Notes: generated from the letters alone by a model not told the origin. Positions 1 through 8,410 are shown, numbered from the stretch's first letter. The stretch is 12,098 nucleotides of DNA from Bacteroides sp. (GCA_019417975.1 DYCT01000032.1:1-12098); one strand, 5' to 3'. Program-made: numbers and translations.

Positions 1-49
1 CTATCTAAAGTTTAGGAAACTTCTATTCTATCCGTTGAACTACAAGGCC
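1..49 (-). tRNA. tRNA-Arg (anticodon CCU), 5' part only, cut by window edge
   Basis: Read on the minus strand from position 49, the sequence folds as the 5' two thirds of a tRNA. The acceptor 5' strand GGCCTTG is at 49-43, followed by T8-A9. The D-stem pairs GTTC with GAAT. The anticodon stem GAAGT/ACTTT (23-19 and 11-7) encloses the loop TTCCTAA (18-12). The anticodon is CCT at 16-14, which falls exactly at tRNA position 34 when 49 is numbered 1, so this should read the arginine codon AGG. The variable loop, T-arm and acceptor 3' strand lie beyond the left end of the window. The identity rests on the anticodon and stems, not on the full cloverleaf. Confidence 0.88.
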
Positions 50-62
50 CTTTTAAGTGGGG

Positions 63-92
63 CAAAGTTAAACCTTTTTATCCATCCGACAA
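63..92 (-). promoter_or_regulatory. Bacteroidota-type promoter for the tRNA-Arg gene
   Basis: On the minus strand TAACTTTG (70-63) matches the -7 consensus TAnnTTTG perfectly. TTG (92-90) lies exactly 19 nt upstream as the -33 element. The -7 box ends 13 nt before the tRNA 5' end at 49, leaving room for a start site and a short 5' leader for RNase P to remove. The assignment is by consensus and position only. Confidence 0.6.
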
Positions 93-113
93 GTATCCAT
101 CCTAAAAAATCAC

Positions 114-121
114 TATTTTTG
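114..121 (+). promoter_or_regulatory. Candidate -7 box for the outer-membrane barrel gene
   Basis: TATTTTTG matches TAnnTTTG, but there is no TTG at the usual 19-21 nt upstream spacing, so this is half a promoter. If used, it would give a 5' leader of about 90 nt that is very A/T-rich and contains two near-copies of TAAACTTTTAC (149-160 and 180-190). No other match to the -7 consensus was found between the tRNA and the gene start. Confidence 0.35.
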
Positions 122-218
122 CAATCCGGTTAAAAAAAGTAAAGCAATTAAACTTTTTACCCGAAAACAAATCAAAGTCTAAACTTTTACTCAATAGAAT
201 TATAAAAAAAGACAGGAA

Positions 219-2696
219 ATGAAACGTTTATTAGCTATCGTACTCATCCACATGCTATACCTTAACTTGTATGCAGAACCAACCACCGTACCCGGTAATA
301 TAAAAGGGAAAGTCATCGATGCCAACACACACGAAGCACTAGACTATGTCAATGTCAGTGTAAAGCGCCTTGACCACGATGAACCACTAAAAGGCTCTGT
401 TACCGACAAGACAGGATTGTTCATCATCGGAAACCTCAAAGACGGAAGCTATGAAATCACTGTTTCTTATATGGGATACCGTACCTATCAAAAGAAATTT
501 TCCATCTCGAAAAGCAATGAAAACATCAACCTTCACCTCATCCGACTGACAGAGGACAGTCAGGTCTTAAATGAAGTAGAAATTGTAGCACAACAATCGC
601 AAATGCGCTTCGAAATTGATAAAAAAGTATTCAACGTAGGACAAGACATCTCTTCGGCTGGAGGTTCTGCCAGCGATGTATTAACCAATATCCCATCGGT
701 CGAAGTCGACAATGAAGGCGAAGTCTCTTTACGCGGAAATTCAAGTGTCACCGTATGGATTAACGGAAAAGCATCGGGCATCTCAGCCGACAACCGTGCA
801 CAAATTCTGGAACAGATGCCTGCCGAGAGCATTGAAAAGATTGAAGTCATCACCAACCCTTCGGCCAAATACAGCCCTGAAGGAACTGCAGGCATCATCA
901 ATATTGTCTTGAAACAAGACCGCAAAGCCGGATACTTCGGAAGTGTACAGGCCGGTGCCGATACCAAAGGTGGCTATAATGCCAGTGGCAATATCAATTA
1001 CAGCAGCAAAAAGCTGGACGCATATGCCAGCTTAGGCTATCGAGAAAGGAAACACGATGGCGGTGGCTATAGCTACCGAACCAACCTCCGTCCGGATGGA
1101 GAAAACACATTCCTAAATCAGGAATCAACAAGCAAATCAAATGGGGGAAACATCTTTGCACGATTAGGCCTGACCTATCACCTCACAACTAAAGATCACT
1201 TGTCTGTCAGCGGATTTGGCATGTTCAGCAAAAGAACTCCTCAAAGCACCATCCGCTATACCAGCAATGTGCCGGGTTCCTTCCTCAACAGCTGCCGATA
1301 TTCAGCACAAGACGTTCATATGAATGGAGGAAACGTGGAGCTAGGTTACAAGCACGATTTCTCTAAAACCAGCAACTTAGACTTTACGGTCTCTTACAAC
1401 AATTGGAGCATGAACCGCTCTACCGACTACACACAAGAATCAAACTATGCCGACGAATCGGAGTATCGTTCGTTCCAGCGACAGAAAAACCGTATGCAAA
1501 GCCACAATTGGGAAACACAATTGGACTATATCAATGCGTTCAATAAAAACCATAAGATAGAAGCCGGATATAAAGGTACATTCTCACGCGAAAGCAGTCC
1601 TGTAAACACCTTCAACAAACCGATGGAGAATGCAGAATGGATAGAAGACCAACTGCTCTACAACCACTTTATGTACAACAAAGACATTCATGCACTGTAT
1701 ACTTCTTATTCCGGAAAAATAAACAATTTCGGTTTCCAACTGGGACTACGTGGCGAATATTCACACATCAGCACACGTTCATTGGCCTACGGAGAACAAA
1801 AACAAGATATTAAACCATTCAACAACTCTTATTTCAATCTGTTCCCCAGTGTATTCCTGTCATACACGTTACCCAAAAATAATGAAGTCCAACTCAACTA
1901 TACCCGTCGCATTTCACGACCTTGGGGTGGACAGCTCAATTCGTTTGTCAACATCAGCGACTCTGCCAACATTTCGTTTGGTAATCCCTACCTGACCCCG
2001 GAATATTCCAATGCGTTCGAAATCAATTATATCAAGACGTGGGAAAACCACACTTTGTCTTTCTCGGGTTATTACCGTTCTACCGATGATGTAATCCAGC
2101 GGATTCGTTTTTTAGATGGGAATGTCATGAAAACCACTCACGAGAATGTGGCTCAACAGCGTTCTACCGGTTTGGAAGTAGTCAGCAAAAACAGTTTGTT
2201 CAAATTCTTGAACTTAACTACCACCCTCAACTTCTTCCATGCCAAACTTGACGGATTCAGTTACTTGCCTCCCCAAGCTACCGAACCTGTCATCGGAAAG
2301 TCGCAATCAGACTTCTCGTGGAATGCCCGTGTCATGGCAAATCTCATGCTCCCTTATGCCATTTCCCTGCAAGTTACCGGCAATTACAATTCGCGCCGCC
2401 TTGTGGCACAAGGACATCGAGAGCCCAATTACTCGCTCGATGCAGGTTTACGCAAATCGTTCTTCAACCGTAAGTTAAGTGTCAGTATTAATGCACGCGA
2501 CATTTTGGATTCGCGCAAATGGCATACCATCACTTCAGGTGCAGAATTTAAACAAGACTCTAAAAATTGGGGAGGCGGACGCCAGTTTGGCCTGACCCTC
2601 ACTTATAGTTTCGGTAACATGCGTGCCAAAGCGAAACCCATGAAGCGAAACGAAATGGAAAGTAGCCCGATAGATAGCGATTATGGTGACGAATAG
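219..2696 (+). CDS. Outer-membrane beta-barrel protein, TonB-dependent-receptor-like, with N-terminal carboxypeptidase-regulatory domain
   Basis: This 825-residue protein has a signal peptide (residues 1-19, probable cleavage after LYA). Next comes a carboxypeptidase-regulatory-like beta-sandwich (about 27-112; GKVID near the start, SVTDKTGLF, YMGYRTY). A TonB-receptor plug-like domain follows (about 115-235; SLRGNSSVTVWINGK, EKIEVITNPSAKYSPEGTAG, INIVLKQ). The rest is a long barrel (about 240-800) with alternating aromatic strands and a last strand FGLTLTYSFG. A short charged tail of about 25 residues follows that strand, which is unusual because barrels generally end on the last strand. The layout matches the 'outer membrane beta-barrel family' of Bacteroidota rather than SusC: there is no SusD partner next to it. 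The substrate cannot be read from the sequence; such orphan proteins are often linked to stress, metal or peptide uptake, which is inference. The ATG at 219 is chosen because the signal peptide follows directly. Confidence 0.87.
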   Translation: MKRLLAIVLIHMLYLNLYAEPTTVPGNIKGKVIDANTHEALDYVNVSVKRLDHDEPLKGSVTDKTGLFIIGNLKDGSYEITVSYMGYRTYQKKFSISKSNENINLHLIRLTEDSQVLNEVEIVAQQSQMRFEIDKKVFNVGQDISSAGGSASDVLTNIPSVEVDNEGEVSLRGNSSVTVWINGKASGISADNRAQILEQMPAESIEKIEVITNPSAKYSPEGTAGIINIVLKQDRKAGYFGSVQAGADTKGGYNASGNINYSSKKLDAYASLGYRERKHDGGGYSYRTNLRPDGENTFLNQESTSKSNGGNIFARLGLTYHLTTKDHLSVSGFGMFSKRTPQSTIRYTSNVPGSFLNSCRYSAQDVHMNGGNVELGYKHDFSKTSNLDFTVSYNNWSMNRSTDYTQESNYADESEYRSFQRQKNRMQSHNWETQLDYINAFNKNHKIEAGYKGTFSRESSPVNTFNKPMENAEWIEDQLLYNHFMYNKDIHALYTSYSGKINNFGFQLGLRGEYSHISTRSLAYGEQKQDIKPFNNSYFNLFPSVFLSYTLPKNNEVQLNYTRRISRPWGGQLNSFVNISDSANISFGNPYLTPEYSNAFEINYIKTWENHTLSFSGYYRSTDDVIQRIRFLDGNVMKTTHENVAQQRSTGLEVVSKNSLFKFLNLTTTLNFFHAKLDGFSYLPPQATEPVIGKSQSDFSWNARVMANLMLPYAISLQVTGNYNSRRLVAQGHREPNYSLDAGLRKSFFNRKLSVSINARDILDSRKWHTITSGAEFKQDSKNWGGGRQFGLTLTYSFGNMRAKAKPMKRNEMESSPIDSDYGDE

Positions 2697-2713
2697 TACA
2701 CCATAATCGCTAT
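2674..2713 (+). terminator. 15-bp perfect inverted repeat with the barrel gene's stop codon in its loop
   Basis: ATAGCGATTATGGTG (2674-2688) and CACCATAATCGCTAT (2699-2713) are perfect reverse complements separated by a 10-nt loop (2689-2698). The last codons of the barrel gene form the left arm, and the TAG stop (2694-2696) is in the loop. Downstream the sequence is T-rich but has no clean T-run. It may be a weak terminator or an mRNA 3'-end stabiliser rather than a classical intrinsic terminator. Confidence 0.55.
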
Positions 2714-2795
2714 TATTCATTCATTTATCTATCAGTGTACCAACTCGTCACACTTACCTAATTTCAACCATACCAGCATTTTAATGCAGAAATAT

Positions 2796-2826
2796 TTTGC
2801 AGTTTCATTTTACTTTGCGACCTTTG
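2796..2826 (+). promoter_or_regulatory. Probable promoter of the korAB operon
   Basis: TTTG (2796-2799) as -33 and GACCTTTG (2819-2826) as -7 are separated by exactly 19 nt. The -7 box departs from TAnnTTTG only at its first base. The expected start is near 2833, giving a leader of about 100 nt before the ATG at 2935. A competing TTACTTTG at 2810-2817 has no -33 partner. Confidence 0.5.
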
Positions 2827-2847
2827 CAATGCTAGTCAGAAAAACAC

Positions 2848-2904
2848 CCGGTTCAGCATCTACTTATGAAAAACATACACTAGATATTCAAAACCGGCTG
2901 AATC
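2848..2904 (+). other. Leader of korAB with two mutually exclusive stems
   Basis: Within the predicted leader, GGTTCAGC (2850-2857) can pair with GCTGAATC (2897-2904; 8 bp, one G-U). CCGGTT (2848-2853) can instead pair with AACCGG (2892-2897; 6 bp). The arms overlap, so only one stem can form at a time. A five-codon ATG...TAG frame (Met-Lys-Asn-Ile-His, 2866-2883) sits in the loop. It does not resemble a riboswitch class I know. It may be chance or a local mRNA structure. Confidence 0.3.
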
Positions 2905-2934
2905 ATTAAAACCTAAATTTAAAATAACAAAGTT

Positions 2935-4788
2935 ATGGCAGACGAAATGATGGTAAAAGAGCTGAAACAAGTTGTAGTCCGCTTCTCCGGAGACTCCGGT
3001 GATGGTATGCAATTGGCTGGAAACATTTTCTCGAATGTATCAGCTACAGTGGGCAACGACATCAGTACATTCCCTGATTATCCGGCAGATATTCGCGCCC
3101 CGCAAGGCACACTGACAGGTGTATCAGGTTTTCAAGTACACATTGGTGCAGACAAAGTGTTCACTCCCGGTGACAAGTGCGATGTATTAATCGCGATGAA
3201 CCCTGCAGCTCTAAAGACCCAATATAAATTCTGTAAACCTCAATCCCTGATTATTGTAGATACCGATTCTTTTGGTGAAAAAGATTTGGAAAAAGCCCTC
3301 TACACTACACAGAACCCATTCGAAGAACTTGGCATCAAAAACGAAGTCATCGAAGCTCCTATCTCTTCTATGTGTAAAGATAGCTTGAAAGACTCCGGCT
3401 TGGACAACAAAGCAGCTTTGCGTTGCAAGAACATGTTCGCCTTAGGTCTGGTTTGCTGGTTGTTCAACCGCGACCTTACTATCGCTGAAAAGATGTTGCG
3501 CGACAAGTTTGCCAAGAAACCTCAGATTGCCGATGCCAACATTAAAGTGTTGAACGACGGTTATAACTACGGAGCCAACACACATGCTTCCACATCTTTG
3601 ACTTACAAGATTGAAAGCAAAGCCCCGAAGGCCAAAGGTCTTTATACCGACATCAATGGTAACAAAGCTACTGCTTACGGTTTGATTGCCGCTGCTGAAA
3701 AAGCAGGAATGGAACTTTACTTAGGTTCTTATCCTATCACTCCGGCTACCGATATCCTTCACGAATTGGCTAAGCACAAATCATTGGGCGTAAAGACTGT
3801 ACAGTGTGAAGACGAAATTGCAGGATGTGCTTCGGCTGTAGGTGCTGCTTTTGCAGGCGACTTGGCTGTTACCACAACTTCAGGTCCCGGTATCTGTTTG
3901 AAGAGTGAAGCAATGAACCTGGCTGTTATCACCGAGCTTCCTTTGGTTATCATCGACGTACAGCGTGGCGGTCCGTCAACAGGTCTTCCTACCAAATCAG
4001 AACAAACCGACTTGCTCCAAGCTTTGTTCGGCCGTAACGGTGAAAGCCCAATGCCGGTTATTGCTGCTACATCACCGACCAACTGTTTCGATGCAGCCTT
4101 TACTGCTGCCAAGATTGCGTTGGAACACATGACTCCGGTTATGTTACTGACCGATGCATTCATCGCCAACGGTTCTGCCGCATGGAAATTGCCAAACTTG
4201 GATGAATATCCGGCTATCAAGCCTCCTTATGTTACTCCTGATATGGCAGGCAAATGGACTCCGTTCATGCGTAACGAAGAAACAGGCGTACGCTACTGGG
4301 CTGTTCCGGGTACTGAAGGATTCATGCACCGCATCGGTGGTCTGGAAAAGAGCAACGAAACAGGTGCCATCTCTACAGATCCAAAAAACCACCAATTGAT
4401 GACAGAACTTCGCCAGGCCAAGGTAGACAAGATTGCCAATTGCATTCCGGAACTGGAAGTACAAGGCAATCCGGATGCCGACCTTCTTGTAGTAGGTTTC
4501 GGTGGTACTTATGGTCACTTGTATGCTGCCGTGGAACAAATGAACGAATCCGACAAGAAAGTGGCTTTAGCTCACTTCCAATTCATCAATCCACTACCGA
4601 AGAACACTGCCGAAGTATTGCGTAAATACAAGAAGATTGTTGTAGCTGAACAAAACATGGGACAGTTTGCCGGTTATCTGCGCATGAAAGTGCCCGGAGT
4701 TGTTATCAACCAATACAACCAAGTCAAAGGTCAACCGTTTGTTGAAGAAGAATTGATTGAAGCATTCACTAAATTATTGGAGGAATAA
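2935..4788 (+). CDS. korA: 2-oxoacid:ferredoxin oxidoreductase, fused gamma-alpha subunit (probably 2-oxoglutarate, KorA)
   Basis: With KorB this protein oxidatively decarboxylates a 2-oxoacid to acyl-CoA, reducing ferredoxin. In anaerobic Bacteroidales it usually works on 2-oxoglutarate and can run reductively. The N-terminal third (about 12-200) is the gamma domain, recognisable by FSGDSGDGM (17-25) and DYPADIRAPQGT. The alpha pyrimidine-binding domain follows, with GSYPITPATD (264-273), the acidic CEDEIAG (291-297), TSGPG (315-319) and GLPTKSEQTDL (350-360). The C-terminal part (about 480-610) is the transketolase-C-like domain. The 617-residue length is normal for the fused form. The start ATG at 2935 lies just before the gamma domain and has an A-rich upstream stretch but no Shine-Dalgarno. 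It is the first gene of a two-gene operon, 2 nt from korB. Substrate choice (2-oxoglutarate versus a branched or aryl 2-oxoacid) is inferred from family resemblance. Confidence 0.92.
   Translation: MADEMMVKELKQVVVRFSGDSGDGMQLAGNIFSNVSATVGNDISTFPDYPADIRAPQGTLTGVSGFQVHIGADKVFTPGDKCDVLIAMNPAALKTQYKFCKPQSLIIVDTDSFGEKDLEKALYTTQNPFEELGIKNEVIEAPISSMCKDSLKDSGLDNKAALRCKNMFALGLVCWLFNRDLTIAEKMLRDKFAKKPQIADANIKVLNDGYNYGANTHASTSLTYKIESKAPKAKGLYTDINGNKATAYGLIAAAEKAGMELYLGSYPITPATDILHELAKHKSLGVKTVQCEDEIAGCASAVGAAFAGDLAVTTTSGPGICLKSEAMNLAVITELPLVIIDVQRGGPSTGLPTKSEQTDLLQALFGRNGESPMPVIAATSPTNCFDAAFTAAKIALEHMTPVMLLTDAFIANGSAAWKLPNLDEYPAIKPPYVTPDMAGKWTPFMRNEETGVRYWAVPGTEGFMHRIGGLEKSNETGAISTDPKNHQLMTELRQAKVDKIANCIPELEVQGNPDADLLVVGFGGTYGHLYAAVEQMNESDKKVALAHFQFINPLPKNTAEVLRKYKKIVVAEQNMGQFAGYLRMKVPGVVINQYNQVKGQPFVEEELIEAFTKLLEE
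4779..4783 (+). promoter_or_regulatory. Strong Shine-Dalgarno for korB inside the korA end
   Basis: GGAGG lies 7 nt before the korB ATG at 4791 and inside the last codons of korA. This is a textbook ribosome binding site in a genome where the other starts in this window lack one. It suggests korB translation starts independently despite the 2-nt gap after the korA stop, and it fixes the korB start. Confidence 0.75.
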
Positions 4789-4790
4789 TC

Positions 4791-5801
4791 ATGAGCGAAA
4801 CAAAATATACAGCAGCAGATTATAAAGCAGGTCAACCGCGTTGGTGTCCGGGATGTGGCGACCACGCTTTCTTGAACTCATTCCATAAGGCATTGGCCGA
4901 ACTGGGTGTTGCACCCCACGAAATTGCCGTTATTTCCGGTATCGGTTGTTCTTCACGTTTGCCTTATTATATGAATACATACGGCATGCACACCATCCAC
5001 GGACGTGCTGCTGCCATTGCTACAGGTGTAAAGGTTGCAAATCCGAACCTTACTATCTGGCAGATTTCAGGTGATGGCGATGGATTGGCTATCGGTGGTA
5101 ACCACTTTATCCATGCCGTACGTCGTAATATCGATATCAACATGATTCTGTTGAACAACCGCATCTACGGTCTTACCAAGGGACAGTATTCTCCGACTTC
5201 TGTGCGTGGTTTCGTCAGCAAATCATCTCCTTACGGTACTGTCGAAGACCCATTCCGCCCGGCAGAATTGGCATTCGGCGCTCGTGGCCGCTTCTTCGCT
5301 CGTTGCGTAGCAGTCGATGGTCCTGCTTCTATCGAAGTATTGAAAGCAGCAGCCAAACACAAAGGAGCCTCTGTTGTTGAAGTATTGCAAAACTGTGTTA
5401 TCTTCAACGATGGTACTCACGAAGCTGTAGCTACCAAGGAAAACCGTGCAAAGAACGCTATCTACTTGGAACATGGCAAACCGATGTTGTTCGGTCCGAA
5501 CAAGGAATTCGGCTTGATGCAGGAAGGTTTTGGCCTCAAGGTTGTGAAATTGGGCGAAAACGGTATCACAGAGAAAGATATCTTGGTACACGATGCTCAC
5601 TGCATGGACAATACCTTGCAACTGAAACTTGCGTTAATGGAAGGTCCTGATTTCCCGATTGCACTGGGTGTAATTCGCGATGTCGAAGCTCCTACTTACA
5701 ACGAAGCATTGGTTGAACAGTTGGAAGAAGTATCTGCCAAGAAGAAATACCACAACTTTGCTGAGTTGTTGATGACCAACGACACTTGGGAAGTAAAATA
5801 A
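4791..5801 (+). CDS. korB: 2-oxoacid:ferredoxin oxidoreductase beta subunit (KorB), TPP- and [4Fe-4S]-binding
   Basis: This is the catalytic beta subunit that holds thiamine pyrophosphate and passes electrons to ferredoxin through one [4Fe-4S] cluster. The 336 residues begin with RWCPGCGDH. Four cysteines match the family's cluster ligands: C19 and C22 (CPGC), C53 (GIGCSS) and C202 (NCVIFND). The TPP/Mg signature runs from GDGDG (94-98) to NN at 122-123, followed by IYGLTKGQYSPTS. The length is typical for KorB. The gene lies 2 nt after korA and is followed 26 nt later by a strong terminator, so the operon is just these two genes. There is no separate ferredoxin-like delta subunit, as expected for this subclass, so a free ferredoxin must be the partner. 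Confidence 0.93.
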   Translation: MSETKYTAADYKAGQPRWCPGCGDHAFLNSFHKALAELGVAPHEIAVISGIGCSSRLPYYMNTYGMHTIHGRAAAIATGVKVANPNLTIWQISGDGDGLAIGGNHFIHAVRRNIDINMILLNNRIYGLTKGQYSPTSVRGFVSKSSPYGTVEDPFRPAELAFGARGRFFARCVAVDGPASIEVLKAAAKHKGASVVEVLQNCVIFNDGTHEAVATKENRAKNAIYLEHGKPMLFGPNKEFGLMQEGFGLKVVKLGENGITEKDILVHDAHCMDNTLQLKLALMEGPDFPIALGVIRDVEAPTYNEALVEQLEEVSAKKKYHNFAELLMTNDTWEVK

Positions 5802-5820
5802 CTCGCATAGAGATTCCTAT

Positions 5821-5856
5821 AAAAAAAGCCTTTCGGAATATCCGAAAGGCTTTTTT
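5821..5856. terminator. Bidirectional intrinsic terminator between korB and yfhO-family gene
   Basis: GCCTTTCGGA (5828-5837) and TCCGAAAGGC (5841-5850) form a perfect 10-bp stem with a 3-nt ATA loop. It is flanked by seven A (5821-5827) and six T (5851-5856). It therefore reads as an intrinsic terminator on both strands. It ends korAB (stop at 5801, +) and the convergent membrane-protein gene (stop at 5894, -). Confidence 0.93.
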
Positions 5857-5893
5857 ATCCCCTTTACTCCATAAATTCCACCCCTTGTCTTAA

Positions 5894-8410
5894 TTACCCT
5901 TTTCTTCCAACCTCCTTTTTACGGAACGAGAAGAATAAAACGAATCCTGCTCCTATGAGCAAAAGTACCAACGAACCGGTTGCCAATCCCTCGGTGATAT
6001 GCAACGACTGCGGATTGAATGTAAATTCCACCACATGCTTACCTGCTGGAATACACATGGCGCGCAACACATAATCGGCACGAACATGCTCTGCAACCTC
6101 TCCATCAATCTTCACAGTCCAACCCGGATAATAGATTTCAGAAAATACCGCTACGACATCGTGTGTCGATGAGGTCTGATAGACCAATTTATTCGGTTCG
6201 TAAGAAGTCAATGCAATAGTGGCCAGCGAATCGGTGTCCAACGACTCCGCACCTTTCAGCATCTTTTGGAAACGGACATCCACCAAAGCGGTGTGTCGCA
6301 AATCCACTTGCGCCAACCCTTCCATCTCTTCATTGGCATTTGCTACATATTTCACTCGGTCTACAATCCAGGCATTGCCGAAAGCATATGGATTCAAAAG
6401 CGGAATGGTCTGTCCCTCTGCCCCGGGGAAGATGAAATAACGGCTATTCAACATATTCAACACCGGAAAAGCCGATGGATTGACCAGTGTCATGTCGCCT
6501 GCAGCTTCCGATACCTCTTTCCGAAGCACATTCATTTCGGGTGCTATATGATAATCTATCAGTTCCTGATAGCGACGCAACTTAGCGGCATGGTATCCGC
6601 CTATGCTCTTGTGCCAATACGAAGTGGTACTTTCGTTGAATGTATTCGAGGCCAAGTTGAGGACGCGATAGTCGAGCGTTTTATCTTGAAGAATGTATTC
6701 ATCGGCCGGAGTCTTACGCACTGAAGTGGTTTTGGCACTGGCAGGCACAAACTGTTCATCATTGAGATAACGCTTGTTTACCGCCCACATATCGCCCAGA
6801 CAAAGCACGATAAGGGCAGTCACCATCCAGTGGACTTTCAGTTTGCCCATATTGTAAACCAACAAGATTAGCACCCCTACCACTACCAAGAAGAAGCTAC
6901 GCCAAGCATCGGCAGTAAATAATGCCATACGCATCTCTTCCAGACTTTTCACCAACGGTGCTACATGTTCCGGAGGAAGCGCCTGACTGAGCATAGTCAT
7001 CTCACCGGCGGGCACATAGGTATCGAAAAAGAGGGTCGGAGCAAGCGCGAAAAGCAAAGCCAAACCACCTGTCAGCCCAAAGCTGACATACAGATATTTC
7101 AGATTTTTCTGCAACACATCCGGCTCATCCACAATCTTTTTCAAGGTCAGTAATGCCAACAACGGAATGGTAAATTCTGCAATTACCAGAATAGATGATA
7201 CGGCACGGAATTTATCGTACATCGGCATGAAGTCGAGAAACAAATCGGTAAAGAACATGAAATTCTTACCCCAGGAAAGGAGGATGGAGAGTAGCGTAGC
7301 CCCCACCAAAGCCCATTTCAACGGCCCTTTCAGAATAAACAAGCCCAAGACAAACAGAAACAGCACAAAAGCACCTACGTATACCGGACCGGAAGTCATC
7401 GGCTGGTCGCCAAAATATTGTGTCAACTGGTTATACAGGCCATACTGGGCATACATGGGGTCCGCCTTTTGCATCGCTGTCTCACTGGCAGCCAACGGCA
7501 CCGAAGCCCCACCTTTCAGGTTTGGCACAAGCAAGGTAAACGTCTCACCAATGCCGTAGCTCCACTGTGTGATGTAGTCACGGTCTAACCCGCTCTTTGT
7601 CTGGTTAGCCTGTTCTACTCCCGTCTTCACCAGTTCGCTCTTCGAGCGCATGGTCTCCTTACTATATTGATATGTATGATACAAGTTCGAAGCATTAATC
7701 AGCACACCCAGCACACCGGCCACCACCAGCACACCGGTAGCTTTCCAAAAGCGTGGCAACTGTTTGGAGCGATAAGCCTCCACTCCGAAAGCCACAAACA
7801 GGAAGAACATCACGAACAGGAAATAATAGCTCATCTGCACATGGTTCGATAAGATTTGAAGTGCCACAAACACAGCGGTGAGCAATCCGCCCTGCAGCAG
7901 TTTACCTCTATATATCAACACCATACCGGCAATAGTCGGCGGGATGTAAGCCAACGTCACGAGTTTCCAGATATGCCCTGCCGAAATCAGGATGAAGAAA
8001 TACGAGGAGAAAGCCCACACGATGGCACCCAACGAAGCCAGCAGTACCGAAAAATTGAATGCACGCAGCAAAATATAAAAGCCAAGCAACAAAGCGAAGA
8101 CATACCACACATATTGTGGCAAAAACAGATGATACACTTTTTCCAAGAAAGATAGCGGACGGGTTGAGTCGTAGCTCGGTGCCATCTGATAGGTAGGCAT
8201 ACCGCCAAAAATGCTGTTGGTCCAGCGGGTGTACTCCCCGGTACGCTCGTGGTAACTGTTCAGTTCTACACCTGCTCCAACTCCCTCTTTCGAGTCGTGC
8301 TGAAACAACACACGCCCTTCAATGTCGGCCGGATAGAAATAGACAAAAGAAATAACAGCGAATAGAACCACGGCCAGCAAGTCGGGAAGAATACGTTTTA
8401 GAAGATTCAT
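5894..8410 (-). CDS. YfhO-family polytopic membrane protein (putative GT-C-type glycosyltransferase)
   Basis: This is an 838-residue inner-membrane protein with about 13-14 hydrophobic segments. One is at 9-27, several lie between about 100 and 245, more between about 340 and 460, two between about 510 and 550, and the last at about 808-826 before an RKK-containing tail. A large soluble region (about 555-800) sits between the last two and contains an Asn/Tyr/Trp-rich beta-type C-terminal part. The first loop carries HDS (38-40), in the place where GT-C glycosyltransferases keep a catalytic acidic residue, plus WTNSIFGGMPTYQM. This layout matches the YfhO family. In Gram-positive bacteria some members glycosylate lipoteichoic acid. 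Bacteroidota lack that polymer, so the acceptor here is unknown and a role in surface glycan or lipid decoration is inference. It is a single gene with its own promoter, sharing a terminator with korAB. Confidence 0.82.
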   Translation of the reverse strand: MNLLKRILPDLLAVVLFAVISFVYFYPADIEGRVLFQHDSKEGVGAGVELNSYHERTGEYTRWTNSIFGGMPTYQMAPSYDSTRPLSFLEKVYHLFLPQYVWYVFALLLGFYILLRAFNFSVLLASLGAIVWAFSSYFFILISAGHIWKLVTLAYIPPTIAGMVLIYRGKLLQGGLLTAVFVALQILSNHVQMSYYFLFVMFFLFVAFGVEAYRSKQLPRFWKATGVLVVAGVLGVLINASNLYHTYQYSKETMRSKSELVKTGVEQANQTKSGLDRDYITQWSYGIGETFTLLVPNLKGGASVPLAASETAMQKADPMYAQYGLYNQLTQYFGDQPMTSGPVYVGAFVLFLFVLGLFILKGPLKWALVGATLLSILLSWGKNFMFFTDLFLDFMPMYDKFRAVSSILVIAEFTIPLLALLTLKKIVDEPDVLQKNLKYLYVSFGLTGGLALLFALAPTLFFDTYVPAGEMTMLSQALPPEHVAPLVKSLEEMRMALFTADAWRSFFLVVVGVLILLVYNMGKLKVHWMVTALIVLCLGDMWAVNKRYLNDEQFVPASAKTTSVRKTPADEYILQDKTLDYRVLNLASNTFNESTTSYWHKSIGGYHAAKLRRYQELIDYHIAPEMNVLRKEVSEAAGDMTLVNPSAFPVLNMLNSRYFIFPGAEGQTIPLLNPYAFGNAWIVDRVKYVANANEEMEGLAQVDLRHTALVDVRFQKMLKGAESLDTDSLATIALTSYEPNKLVYQTSSTHDVVAVFSEIYYPGWTVKIDGEVAEHVRADYVLRAMCIPAGKHVVEFTFNPQSLHITEGLATGSLVLLLIGAGFVLFFSFRKKEVGRKG

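Noticed and set aside
129..190. A/T-rich inverted and direct repeats (AAAAAGT/ACTTTTT, TAAACTTTTAC) ahead of the barrel gene
   Set aside because: Short, low-complexity A/T matches are expected by chance in such a leader. No clear operator symmetry was seen.
5802..5893. Missing ferredoxin-like (delta) subunit gene after korB
   Set aside because: The fused gamma-alpha plus beta form normally has no delta subunit, and the terminator at 5821-5856 closes the operon, so nothing has been lost.
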